The translations under genes were made by a program, and so were the position numbers. A stretch of 36,904 nucleotides of DNA from Nanobdellota archaeon (GTDB taxonomy: Archaea; Nanobdellota; Nanobdellia; Pacearchaeales; GW2011-AR1): contig JANLHM010000001.1 of assembly GCA_024654565.1 (NCBI GenBank), forward strand, positions 1 to 36,904. Reading direction: 5' to 3'. Shown in pieces: positions 1 through 7,028 of this stretch (the stretch's first letter is position 1; the number at the start of each line of letters is the position of its first letter). The notes beneath the pieces were generated by a model that was not told the DNA's origin, did no database searches, and worked only from the letters and a program-made list of their open reading frames with translations.

Positions 1-1
1 T

Positions 2-102
2 AACGGAATTAATGGAACCAATGGGGCTAACGGAATTAATGGAACTAATGGTATGAATGGAACTAACGGAATAAACGGAACTGATGGGATAAATGGAACT
101 AT
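2..102 (+). repeat. 9-nt-scale tandem repeat coding for NGT/NGI tripeptides
   Basis: Imperfect units of the form AAYGGAACT/AAYGGAATT run from the left edge to about 102 and probably continue outside the window. They encode the Asn-Gly-Thr/Ile stretch of the fibrous protein. Such arrays tend to vary in copy number by slippage, and here also to complicate assembly. Confidence 0.8.
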
Positions 103-547
103 TGAAGATCTATCAGATTATGCCCTAAAAAATCAATCAGAAACTTTTGCTGGAAATATAACTACACTCGAGACAGGTTTCTTTGGGTGGCTTGGTTCTT
201 TAACTTCAAGGATAACTAAACTTTGGGTGGAAGACATTGATGCTTCTGGAAATGTGACTGCAAGTCAATTTATTGGTGATGGAAGTTTATTGACTGGAAT
301 TTCTGGAGGAGGAACAACATTTAATCAAGATTTGAATACCACAAATGATGTAATCTTTAATAGTATTAATACTACAAATTTAATCTCTAATGGAAAAGTT
401 CAAGGAGAGTATTATTCGAGTGACGGGTCTCTTGGGATAACAGAGACTGTAAATTATAGGGTTTGTATTACTCCTGGAACGGGTGGAAAATGTGATGCAT
501 GGTGTGTATTACAAATTAAAAATGGTCTTATTGTGGGGTGTGTCTAA
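2..547 (+). CDS. Collagen-like / tail-fibre-like surface protein, C-terminal part (partial)
   Basis: The frame is open at the left edge, so only the last 181 residues are visible and the true start lies outside; the first in-window ATG (53) falls inside the repeat. The first ~38 residues are degenerate NGT/NGI tripeptide repeats (collagen-like spacing, Asn-rich, many NGT sequons). Then comes a region with the motif FIGDGSLLTGI, common in phage tail fibres and bacterial or archaeal surface fibres, and a C-terminal segment with three cysteines around KCDAWC. No C-terminal membrane segment is visible, so anchoring would have to come from the missing N-terminus or a partner. The gene ends 1 nt before the next gene, so the two are probably co-transcribed. 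Inference: trimeric fibrous adhesin or appendage component. Family assignment is by motif only. Confidence 0.75.
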   Translation, partial: NGINGTNGANGINGTNGMNGTNGINGTDGINGTIEDLSDYALKNQSETFAGNITTLETGFFGWLGSLTSRITKLWVEDIDASGNVTASQFIGDGSLLTGISGGGTTFNQDLNTTNDVIFNSINTTNLISNGKVQGEYYSSDGSLGITETVNYRVCITPGTGGKCDAWCVLQIKNGLIVGCV

Positions 548-548
548 A

Positions 549-1298
549 ATGAAATATCTAATAGTATTGTTTATATTTTTATTAATTCCATTATCTCAGG
601 CAGAAACAACATTTTTTGGTCAGGGAAATTTTTTTGTTATTGGTTCTCCAAGTGCACAAGGAGAAGTGGTAGAGGAAGAAGTATATTATCCAAGTGGATG
701 TACTACAAACTGGACTTGTGGGTCTTGGGGTTCTTGCATAGAGGGTGTTCAAACAAGAAGCTGTGTAAAAGAGAGAGAGAATTGTTATGCAAATGTGTAT
801 CTTAAACCTTCTGAAAATCAAAGTTGTTCATCTAACAGATTAATGATAGAGTTTGACTTAGACAGGATTACCATCGGAAATTCAAATGAATTGTCCTCGT
901 TAATCAGTTTTGGAGATTTTGGGGACTTTTCAATTATTGTCGACTTGACTTATACTTTTTTTGATTCCTCTGGAGATGAAGTTTATGTCGAAGAAGAAAG
1001 TGTTACAGTAAATAGGGAGGAAGTTATAAGAAAAAGTTTTGAAAGTCTTAATTTGCCTAATGGAAAATACACTTTGGTTTTAACAGCAGTTTACGGTGGC
1101 AACTTTAAAGATGAATTTAGTCGAGAATTTGAAATAACTTCTCAAAGAGGAATAACGGGAAGAGCTGTTGACTTTATTTCTGGAAACGGTAGTTGGTATG
1201 GATTTGGGTTTTTCATGTTAATTGTGCTCCTTGTAATAATCTACTCTACTCCTTTTGGAAAAAATTTAATTAAACGTTGGAGAAAAAAATATGAATAG
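549..1298 (+). CDS. Exported membrane-anchored protein with thrombospondin type 1-like domain
   Basis: 249 aa from the ATG at 549. A longer frame opens at 483 but overlaps the upstream gene and would bury the signal peptide, so 549 is preferred. Residues 1-18 form a signal peptide ending LSQA. Residues ~50-80 carry a TSP1-like motif (NWTCGSWGSC, then QTRSC) with several cysteines, presumably disulphide-bonded outside the cell. Residues ~95-195 are beta-rich and resemble the membrane-proximal part of the next protein. The motif ITGRAV precedes one membrane helix and a basic tail RWRKKYE, giving a type I topology. It lies 1 nt after the fibre gene and overlaps the next by 8 nt, so translational coupling is likely. 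Inference: cell-surface adhesion or envelope protein. TSP1 assignment is moderate, topology strong. Confidence 0.8.
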   Translation: MKYLIVLFIFLLIPLSQAETTFFGQGNFFVIGSPSAQGEVVEEEVYYPSGCTTNWTCGSWGSCIEGVQTRSCVKERENCYANVYLKPSENQSCSSNRLMIEFDLDRITIGNSNELSSLISFGDFGDFSIIVDLTYTFFDSSGDEVYVEEESVTVNREEVIRKSFESLNLPNGKYTLVLTAVYGGNFKDEFSREFEITSQRGITGRAVDFISGNGSWYGFGFFMLIVLLVIIYSTPFGKNLIKRWRKKYE

Positions 1299-2751
1299 AA
1301 ATCTAAAGAGTTTAATACTCCTCTCAGTGTTTTTGGTTTTGCTTTTGATTACTCCTTTTGTAAGCGCTAAAGATATATATGTTTCAAACAATTGTGTGGA
1401 GCTTTTCCCTTGCTATTCAAATTTATCTCAAGCGGTTTTTTATGCAGACTCTAATGACAAAATAGTAGTAAAAAGTGGAGAACATTTCGTAGACTTTATA
1501 GAAATTGAAAAAGATATAACTATTCAAGGAGAAAATAAGGAAGAGACAATCCTTTATCCTTCCTTCGGAACCACTTGTTGCACAGGGGACTCCCAAGCTT
1601 GGTTTTTAGTGAAAGATAAAGTTATTTTCGAAATCCAAGGTTTAACTTTTGACGGTTCCGGAAAAAAAATAGCCCAAGCCATACGGTCTTTTGGTCAGGG
1701 GAAGATTCATGACAACATTTTTAAAAATATTTCGTGGTCGGACAATCAGGGTGCAGCCGTAGTTGCTTTTGGAGGCGATACCGTTATTAGCTCAAACTCT
1801 TTTTCAGGAATAGGAAGAAATTCGATTTGGGTTGGGAGTTATTTTTCTCAAGATGATTCAGGGGCATATGTTTCAATTGTGGGAAATAATTATCAAATTC
1901 TAAACAATGTATTAAATGGAAAAGGTGAATGTGATTGTATAGATAAAGGGATAGAAGTTGGGGTTGGAACTTCAGGGACAGTGATATCCGGAAATGAAGT
2001 ATTTAATTATAAAGGAAGGTACTCTGCAGAAAGAAGTTATTCTGTTGGAATTTTTGCTTGGAATGTTATTGGGGAAAAATTAGAAATAGAAATTTACAAC
2101 AATTCTATTCATGATTGTGTTCTTCCTATCTATTTGATAAAACAAGGAGGCGGGGCAAATCAAATTAAAATTAGTGGAAACAATATGTATGGGAATGAGT
2201 TTGATGGATTAAATGCAAATCAAGGGAGTAAGATTCCTTTTGAAGGAATAAACTTAAATGATGAAACTTCTGAATTCTCTGGAATCCCTGATTACCTCTT
2301 TGACGTGGAGATCGAGATTCAGGATAAAAGCATTAAAGCTGGAGAAACTTTGAATGTAATTATGAAGTTTGAGAGTTTTGGGACCCTTACCACCAAAGCA
2401 CACATCAATTACATAATTTTAGATGAATCCCGTAAAGAAGTTTACAGTTTGACTGAGGACATTGTTGTCGAAACTGAAGAAGTAATGACGAAGAAGTTTG
2501 AAGGTCTAAACCTCCTGGATGGGGAATACCTTCTTTATGTTAAAGTGGATTATGGAAACGTGAGTGACAGTTTCGAGCAAAGTTTTTTTGTAGGGAGTAA
2601 TATTAAACAAGTTACTCCATCATTATTGTTGGCAAATTTAAGGGGAAGCGCTTATCTGTTTTTTATGGGAGCAATTTTAATTGGGTTTTTATTGGTTCTA
2701 TATCTGAGACACAAAAAAATTAGAAAAGAAGAACTTTCTCGGAAGAAATAG
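1291..2751 (+). CDS. Membrane-anchored right-handed beta-helix surface protein
   Basis: 486 aa. Residues 1-26 are a signal peptide ending FVSA. Residues ~27-310 look like a parallel beta-helix (pectate-lyase/NosD style): recurring short strands with Asn and Gly turns, as in ISGNEVFNYKG and ISGNNMYGNEF. Such folds bind or cleave polysaccharide, but I see no clear catalytic set. Residues ~325-445 form a beta-sandwich-like module whose end (EEVMTKKFEGLNLLDGEY) parallels the upstream protein (EEVIRKSFESLNLPNGKY). One membrane helix and a basic tail follow. It overlaps its upstream neighbour by 8 nt and ends 6 nt before the next gene, fitting a co-expressed surface module. Function beyond surface display is unknown. 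Confidence 0.8.
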   Translation: MNRNLKSLILLSVFLVLLLITPFVSAKDIYVSNNCVELFPCYSNLSQAVFYADSNDKIVVKSGEHFVDFIEIEKDITIQGENKEETILYPSFGTTCCTGDSQAWFLVKDKVIFEIQGLTFDGSGKKIAQAIRSFGQGKIHDNIFKNISWSDNQGAAVVAFGGDTVISSNSFSGIGRNSIWVGSYFSQDDSGAYVSIVGNNYQILNNVLNGKGECDCIDKGIEVGVGTSGTVISGNEVFNYKGRYSAERSYSVGIFAWNVIGEKLEIEIYNNSIHDCVLPIYLIKQGGGANQIKISGNNMYGNEFDGLNANQGSKIPFEGINLNDETSEFSGIPDYLFDVEIEIQDKSIKAGETLNVIMKFESFGTLTTKAHINYIILDESRKEVYSLTEDIVVETEEVMTKKFEGLNLLDGEYLLYVKVDYGNVSDSFEQSFFVGSNIKQVTPSLLLANLRGSAYLFFMGAILIGFLLVLYLRHKKIRKEELSRKK

Positions 2752-2757
2752 CTAAAA

Positions 2758-3315
2758 ATGAAAAAAGTGAAAAAAGTGATAGGGGAATTTTTTGTTATTC
2801 TGATTGTTTTGGTCTTATATTTAAATTTAGCTTCTGCTATGACTGTTCTAATTAACATTCCAGAAAGATATTCAGAGGTCGAGGCAGGACAAAAAGTTTA
2901 TTTTGAGATAGAAGTTAAATGGCCCGAAAACATCGGAAGAAAAGATTTAAGGATGGAATATACTCTTAAAAATAAGGATAATCAGACAATTGCATATCTT
3001 AAGGTTTTGAAAGCAATTCAAACTCAAGCTTCATTTCTTGATTCTATTAGTGTTCCAGAAAGCACGAAATCAGGAGTGTATACGATTTTTCTTACTTTGA
3101 CTGATTATAAAGATTTGAACCAAGAAGTTGCTGCCAGTTTTAGGGTTGTAGAAAAGCAAACAGACAAAAGGTTACTTTATACTTCAATTGTTGTTATTGC
3201 TTTCATACTTATTTCAGTAATTTTTATCTTTTCCTATAAAAAATTAAAAATTTTAATCGAAAAGTTTAAGGTAAGGATGAAGGTAGACGAGATAATAAAA
3301 AAAAGGAAACATTAA
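2758..3315 (+). CDS. Small membrane-anchored beta-sandwich protein
   Basis: 185 aa. A signal peptide (residues 1-27, ending LASA) is followed by a ~115-residue beta-rich extracellular domain, a membrane helix at ~140-162 and a highly basic cytoplasmic tail. The end of the extracellular domain (SGVYTIFLTLTDYKDLNQE) has the same strand pattern as the membrane-proximal modules of the two upstream proteins. It is the last of four tightly spaced surface-protein genes and may be a stripped-down anchor or assembly partner. No enzymatic motif is visible and no named family is recognised. Confidence 0.7.
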   Translation: MKKVKKVIGEFFVILIVLVLYLNLASAMTVLINIPERYSEVEAGQKVYFEIEVKWPENIGRKDLRMEYTLKNKDNQTIAYLKVLKAIQTQASFLDSISVPESTKSGVYTIFLTLTDYKDLNQEVAASFRVVEKQTDKRLLYTSIVVIAFILISVIFIFSYKKLKILIEKFKVRMKVDEIIKKRKH

Positions 3316-3330
3316 GGAATAATTTCGCTT

Positions 3331-3542
3331 GATTCAAAACCTGTGCCGTCTAAAAAATTAGCAATTGGGGACGTCAAGGATTTTTCGGGATTCGAGACCA
3401 ACGGTTCGAATAAATTAATAAATAAATATGTGGGTGCTAGACTCAAAACCTGTGCCGTCTAAAAAATTAGCAATTGGGGACGTCAAGGATTTTTCGGGAT
3501 TCTTTCACCAACGGTTCGAATCAATTTAATATGTGGGTGCTA
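3331..3542. repeat. Two tandem ~105-nt units, each ending with the tRNA-Leu 3' end
   Basis: Unit A (3331-3439) and unit B (3440-3542) share a ~63-nt nearly identical core (3331-3393 and 3440-3502, one clear mismatch near the start) and then a diverged stretch that keeps CCAACGGTTCGAAT. Each unit closes with TGTGGGTGCTA, which is also the complement of the tRNA-Leu 3' end at 3532-3542. On the minus strand the order is tRNA, unit B, unit A. No open frame of useful length is seen. Possible origins are repeated integration or excision at the tRNA 3' end, or local tandem duplication. Confidence 0.75.
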
Positions 3543-3614
3543 GGATTCGAACCTAGGTAAGGATGAACCACAAGAGCCTAAATCTTGCCCGTTTGACCAC
3601 TCCGGCACACCCAC
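3532..3614 (-). tRNA. tRNA-Leu (anticodon UAG)
   Basis: Read on the minus strand, 83 nt fold as a class II tRNA. The 7-bp acceptor GTGGGTG/CACCCAC is perfect with discriminator A. A D-arm (CCG...CGG) holds GTGGTCAAA, the anticodon stem CAAGA/TCTTG encloses TTTAGGC (anticodon UAG), a variable arm of ~13 nt follows, and the T-arm is CTAGG TTCGAAT CCTAG. The long variable arm, discriminator A and anticodon all agree with leucine (CUA/CUN codons). CCA is not encoded. No intron is evident. The 5' end (17 nt) is repeated at 3689-3705 and the 3' end at 3429-3439. Confidence 0.9.
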
Positions 3615-3617
3615 ATA
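3601..3617. repeat. tRNA-Leu 5'-end repeat, copy 1 (within the tRNA)
   Basis: The 17-nt string TCCGGCACACCCACATA covers the tRNA 5' end plus 3 nt of flank. An exact copy lies 88 nt away at 3689-3705, on the 5' side of the tRNA as transcribed. Confidence 0.85.
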
Positions 3618-3622
3618 CATTT

Positions 3623-3697
3623 TGTGCCGTTTTGCCTTTCTGAACAAGAAAGGAGGGGTTGATAAGGGGAAACTTGAGTTCCCATTATTCCGGCACA
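3623..3697. ncRNA. Predicted three-way-junction structured element upstream of tRNA-Leu
   Basis: A 7-bp closing stem (TGTGCCG 3623-3629 with CGGCACA 3691-3697) encloses two hairpins: CCTTTC (3635-3640) with GAAAGG (3648-3653), and GGGAA (3667-3671) with TTCCC (3679-3683), extended after one mismatch by ATAA (3662-3665) with TTAT (3685-3688). The right closing arm lies inside the 17-nt duplicate of the tRNA 5' end. Either strand could fold this way; a minus-strand transcript would place it in the 5' leader of the pre-tRNA. Nothing shows that it is expressed, and it could be a decayed tRNA copy. Confidence 0.35.
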
Positions 3698-3705
3698 CCC
3701 ACATA
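3689..3705. repeat. tRNA-Leu 5'-end repeat, copy 2 (orphan)
   Basis: Exact 17-nt copy of 3601-3617 without a functional tRNA body behind it. The downstream sequence on the minus strand does not form D, anticodon or T arms, so this is a fragment and not a second tRNA gene. Confidence 0.85.
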
Positions 3706-3764
3706 AGACCAAAACTCTTAGAAATCTTCTATATAAAAATGTTTATTATTTCAAAAAAGTAAAA

Positions 3765-4703
3765 TTATTTCTCTTTATTTCTTCTTTCTTTTGACTCTGC
3801 TTCTTTTTGTTTTATTTTTTCTTCAAGTTTAAGTTTTTCTATTAATTCCTTGTACCTATTTCTAATGGTCACTTCAGTTATACCCGCGATGTCAGCTACT
3901 TCCCTTTGAGTTTTCTTTTCATCATTCATAAGAGCTGCAACATAAAGAGCGGCAGCTGCAATTCCTGCCGGGCCTCTACCCGAAGTCAATTCAACGTCTC
4001 TAGCTTGGTCAAGTATTTTTAATGCATCATTTTGCGTCGCTGGAGACAACTTCAAAACTGAAGAAAATCTTGAAATGTAATCTTTTGGTGAACTTTGTTT
4101 TACCTTTATTCCCAATTTTCTTATTATAAATCTGTAAGTTCTTCCAATTTCTTTTCTTTCAACGTCTGAAGCTGTTGCCATTTCGTCAAGAGTTCTTGGA
4201 ATGTTGTAAGAACGGCAGGCTGCATAAAGGCAAGCCGCAATAACTGATTCCATACTTCTCCCCCTAACTAATCCCCTTTGCAAAACATAATTGTAAATTC
4301 TTGAAGCTTCATCTTTTACGACATTAGGGAGGTCAAGGTAAGACGAAATAACTCGCAGTTCGGCCATTGCAAGCCTTAAGTTTCTTTCAATTGACGTTGA
4401 AACTCTTTCCTGCCACTTTTTTAGTCTTAAAAATTTCCTTGTTTGTTTAGGTTCAAGTCGGTAAATGTCAGAAATTTCTCCAACATTAGTTGTTAAACCT
4501 TTGTCAAACTTTTGCATTGAGATTGGTGCTCCACCTCTCCCCTTCTTTTCGCCCTTGTCAAACTTGCCAGATAAATCAATTCCAGTGTCAACCATCTTTT
4601 CTTCAACAACAAGCCCACAATCTTTACAGATAATTTCTCCAAGATGGGTATCAAAAATGAGGTTCACGCCTCCGCATTCAGGACATTCTTTTATGTTTGA
4701 CAT
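3765..4703 (-). CDS. tfb: Transcription initiation factor IIB (TFB)
   Basis: 312 aa, the usual archaeal TFB length. An N-terminal zinc ribbon has Cys at 7, 10, 26 and 29 (CPEC, CKDC). A linker with RGGAPIS and two cyclin-type repeats (about 100-195 and 200-295) follow; the second contains a helix-turn-helix (TQREVADIAGITEVTIRNRY) that contacts the BRE. TFB bridges TBP-bound promoters and RNA polymerase. The C-terminal ~20 residues are a Lys/Glu-rich tail. A TATA box (4729-4736 on this strand) lies 26-33 nt before the ATG, so the transcript is short-leadered or leaderless. The gene diverges from psmA. Confidence 0.95.
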   Translation of the reverse strand: MSNIKECPECGGVNLIFDTHLGEIICKDCGLVVEEKMVDTGIDLSGKFDKGEKKGRGGAPISMQKFDKGLTTNVGEISDIYRLEPKQTRKFLRLKKWQERVSTSIERNLRLAMAELRVISSYLDLPNVVKDEASRIYNYVLQRGLVRGRSMESVIAACLYAACRSYNIPRTLDEMATASDVERKEIGRTYRFIIRKLGIKVKQSSPKDYISRFSSVLKLSPATQNDALKILDQARDVELTSGRGPAGIAAAALYVAALMNDEKKTQREVADIAGITEVTIRNRYKELIEKLKLEEKIKQKEAESKERRNKEK

Positions 4704-4728
4704 TTTTAGAAGATAAATTTACGTAAAG

Positions 4729-4738
4729 TTTATAAAGG
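4729..4738 (-). promoter_or_regulatory. TATA box of tfb
   Basis: On the minus strand CTTTATAAAC precedes the TFB start codon by about 26-33 nt, the normal archaeal BRE/TATA distance for a leaderless mRNA. Confidence 0.6.
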
Positions 4739-4837
4739 AATTCCTTTTATAAAGCTTTCGGTGTGTTTTATCGTCATAAAACGAGAAAAAACTTTCTTAT
4801 TAGCATTGATAAAATCTTTGAAAATTACATCCCAAAA

Positions 4838-4848
4838 ACCTTTTAAAT
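4838..4848 (+). promoter_or_regulatory. TATA box of the psmA-led operon
   Basis: ACCTTTTAAAT lies about 36-46 nt before the psmA ATG, predicting transcription from near 4870 and a leader of roughly 15 nt. It is the first clear box before the long + strand proteasome/exosome gene block. Confidence 0.5.
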
Positions 4849-4883
4849 GAGGCGGACATAAAAAAGATAAAGGAAATTCTAAA

Positions 4884-5606
4884 ATGGAAATGCCAATTGA
4901 CATGCAACACCAGCAGATGGGATATGACAGGACTGCAACAATGTTCTCGCCCGAAGGACACCTTTTGCAGGTAGAATACGCAGAAAAGACTGTCCGACTT
5001 GGAAGTTCAAGCATAGGGATGGTTTGTTCAGACGGAGTTTTTATACTTGCTGACAAAAGAAATGAGGATTCTCTAATAGTTTCAGAGTCTGCACAGAAAG
5101 TTTATGAAATTGACAACCATATTGTTGCAAGCGTTGCAGGAATAATCTCTGATGCCAGAGTATTAATCGATAAAGCACAAGTTTTAGCACAGCAAAGTAA
5201 ACTTACTTATGACTCCCCAATTGAGCCAGAATTAATAATAAAGGAAATTGCAAACATAAAACAGCAATTCACTCAATATGGTGGTGCAAGACCTTTCGGA
5301 GTTGCAGTTATGGTTGCAGGAATTCAGGATGAAAAAGGCAGGCTTTATACAAGTGACATCACAGGAAACTATTATGAATATCATGCAAATGCAATAGGTG
5401 AAGATGATTCAGCTATAAAAGAAGTCTTAAGGGAAAAATACAAAAAAGATTTAACAATTAAAAAGGGAATTGCCGTCGCTGTTGAAGCAATGAAAAAAGC
5501 GAAGGGTGACAAATTTAAAGTAGACAGACTTGAAATTGCATATATAGAAGGCGACAAATCCGAAATAAACAGAGTCGAAGGAAAAAAAATTCTGGAGATA
5601 AAATGA
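4884..5606 (+). CDS. psmA: Proteasome subunit alpha
   Basis: 240 aa, typical length. The N-terminal alpha-subunit signature is intact (residues ~14-33: YDRTATMFSPEG, then QVEYA), followed by SSIGMVCSDGVFILADKR. Alpha subunits form the outer rings of the 20S core, gate substrate entry and bind unfoldases such as PAN; they are not catalytic. Its position ahead of SBDS and the exosome genes matches the known archaeal exosome-proteasome superoperon. No beta subunit gene occurs in this window. The stop overlaps the next start by 4 nt, giving translational coupling. Confidence 0.95.
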   Translation: MEMPIDMQHQQMGYDRTATMFSPEGHLLQVEYAEKTVRLGSSSIGMVCSDGVFILADKRNEDSLIVSESAQKVYEIDNHIVASVAGIISDARVLIDKAQVLAQQSKLTYDSPIEPELIIKEIANIKQQFTQYGGARPFGVAVMVAGIQDEKGRLYTSDITGNYYEYHANAIGEDDSAIKEVLREKYKKDLTIKKGIAVAVEAMKKAKGDKFKVDRLEIAYIEGDKSEINRVEGKKILEIK

Positions 5607-5941
5607 CAATAATCAAAATTGATGGGTACGATATAAAATGTCTAAGTGGAAGTGCTGAATTTTTACCACACATCGTTAATGCGGGAAATCTTCTTGAAAA
5701 CAATTCTCTTCCAGACGAATTTGTGCTTAAGCGTGAATATCTTGGAGAAAAAAAATTCAATCCAAGAAAAGTAAAATTAACTTTGGTAAACAAGATTGGA
5801 GAAGTGAAAGAAAAATCTTTGTACAATTCAGAATTGAGAAAATTCGAATGTTCTGTCGGAGTTAATGAAGCTGATCAAGAATACGCAATTTTTGGAGATT
5901 TAAAAACAGCAAAAGGATGGAAAGAAATAATTTTTTATTAA
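5603..5941 (+). CDS. Uncharacterised 112-aa protein in the proteasome/exosome operon
   Basis: Not recognised. 112 aa, soluble, alternating strand-like segments, no signal peptide or membrane helix, and only two cysteines. The start overlaps the psmA stop by 4 nt and the stop is 1 nt before the SBDS start, so it is embedded in the operon. In other archaea this slot often holds RNase P protein genes (Pop5/Rpp30). I see no resemblance to either, although a fast-evolving relative cannot be excluded by eye. Inference: a lineage-specific partner in RNA processing or proteostasis. Confidence 0.7.
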   Translation: MTIIKIDGYDIKCLSGSAEFLPHIVNAGNLLENNSLPDEFVLKREYLGEKKFNPRKVKLTLVNKIGEVKEKSLYNSELRKFECSVGVNEADQEYAIFGDLKTAKGWKEIIFY

Positions 5942-5942
5942 A

Positions 5943-6617
5943 ATGACTGAAACAACAGCAAGATTAAGAAAAGCAGGGATAGATTTTGAGGTTCTCGTTG
6001 ACTTGGATGAAGCTTTAAAGTTTAAGAAAGGAGAGAGTGACTTTTTGTCAGTTCTTGGAGACAAAGTTTTTAATGATTTAAAAAAGGGAAATCTTGCATC
6101 AAAAAATGATCTTGAAGTTGCCTTCAAAACAACAAACCCAGATGAGATAGGGAAAATAATTGTAAAACAAGGGGACGTCTTAACTGACCAAGCTCATCGT
6201 GATGAAGACAAAGACAAGAAGTTTAAGCAGGTTGTGGACTTTTTATCTAAAAATGCAGTTGACCCAAAGTCAGGCAATCCAATTTCTCCTGAAAGGATAA
6301 AAATTGCTCTTGAACAATCTCACTTAGTAATAAAAAATACCCCTATTGACTCCCAAATAAAAGAAATTCTTGAAAAGATAAGTTCAGTACTTGCAATAAA
6401 AATTGAAACAAAAAGAATCAAAATACTTGTTCCTGCAATTCAAACCGGGAAAGTTTATGGGCTTCTGACCCAATATAAAGAAAAAGAAAACTGGCTTAAT
6501 GACGGGAGTTTGGAAGTAATTGTGAGTATTCCAGCAGGAATTACTCTTGACTTTTATGACAAACTTAACTCCATGACTCATGGTTCGGCTTTAACTGAAG
6601 AACTTATTGAAAAGTGA
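5943..6617 (+). CDS. Ribosome maturation protein SBDS (Sdo1)
   Basis: 224 aa, close to the archaeal norm (~230). The N-terminal FYSH domain (MTETTARLRKAGIDFEVLV, then a KGESDF segment), a central helical domain with QAHRDEDK, and a C-terminal ferredoxin-like domain are all recognisable. In eukaryotes SBDS releases eIF6/Tif6 from the 60S subunit with an EF-2-like GTPase; the archaeal protein is thought to have a related role in large-subunit maturation. Its place between psmA and the exosome genes is the classic archaeal arrangement. A TATA-like sequence follows it, so it may end the first transcript. Confidence 0.93.
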   Translation: MTETTARLRKAGIDFEVLVDLDEALKFKKGESDFLSVLGDKVFNDLKKGNLASKNDLEVAFKTTNPDEIGKIIVKQGDVLTDQAHRDEDKDKKFKQVVDFLSKNAVDPKSGNPISPERIKIALEQSHLVIKNTPIDSQIKEILEKISSVLAIKIETKRIKILVPAIQTGKVYGLLTQYKEKENWLNDGSLEVIVSIPAGITLDFYDKLNSMTHGSALTEELIEK

Positions 6618-6663
6618 AAAGTGAAGATTAAAAAGGAAAAACAAATGCCATTATTAACACAAA

Positions 6664-6673
6664 TGTTTTTAAA
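6664..6673 (+). promoter_or_regulatory. Likely internal promoter ahead of the exosome genes
   Basis: GTTTTTAAAG lies about 25-30 nt before the ATG at 6696 in a 78-nt gap, which is the longest gap between psmA and Rrp42. It suggests that the 110-aa gene and the exosome genes start a separate transcription unit. Confidence 0.45.
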
Positions 6674-6695
6674 GTGAGTTTTCTAAAAAATTAAG

Positions 6696-7028
6696 ATGGA
6701 TGAGATTAAAATTGGAGTTTACACATTAGGGAATGAACTATTTGGTTTTAAAACTGATACTTGTTGGAGTTTATCCTCTAATGAAAAACATTCAAAATTG
6801 ACATATTTGGAAAAAGGAGAAATTCGTAAACCTTTGCTCGAAAATTTAGTATTTTTCTTAAAGTTAAGGAATGAAAGAAAATTAGAAAACGATGAATTGC
6901 TTAAATATGCAAAAGATGGAAGTTTAATAGTAAAAGCACACCCAAGCGAATTAAATAATCAAAAAGAATTGGCAAAGTATAGAGTTTTTTTAAAAGACAA
7001 TAATACATTTGGCTATGAAAAAATATAA
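6696..7028 (+). CDS. Uncharacterised 110-aa protein preceding Rrp4
   Basis: Not recognised. 110 aa with a short beta-rich N-terminus (EIKIGVYTLGNELFGFKTD) and a charged helical remainder; no membrane helix or obvious metal site (one Cys). The stop codon shares one base with the Rrp4 start (TAATG), so the pair is translationally coupled. It has its own TATA-like box upstream. Inference: a lineage-specific accessory of the exosome locus. The coding call rests on tight packing and on length and composition like its neighbours. Confidence 0.65.
   Translation: MDEIKIGVYTLGNELFGFKTDTCWSLSSNEKHSKLTYLEKGEIRKPLLENLVFFLKLRNERKLENDELLKYAKDGSLIVKAHPSELNNQKELAKYRVFLKDNNTFGYEKI

Noticed and set aside
3331-3542. 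Short CRISPR-like array
   Set aside because: Only two units, ~105 nt long, with no short repeat/spacer alternation; the shared ends are tRNA-derived.
3689-3705. Second tRNA-Leu gene
   Set aside because: Only the 5' end is copied; the following minus-strand sequence cannot form D, anticodon or T arms.
5603-5941. RNase P protein Pop5 or Rpp30, usual at this position
   Set aside because: Length and visible motifs do not match either family.
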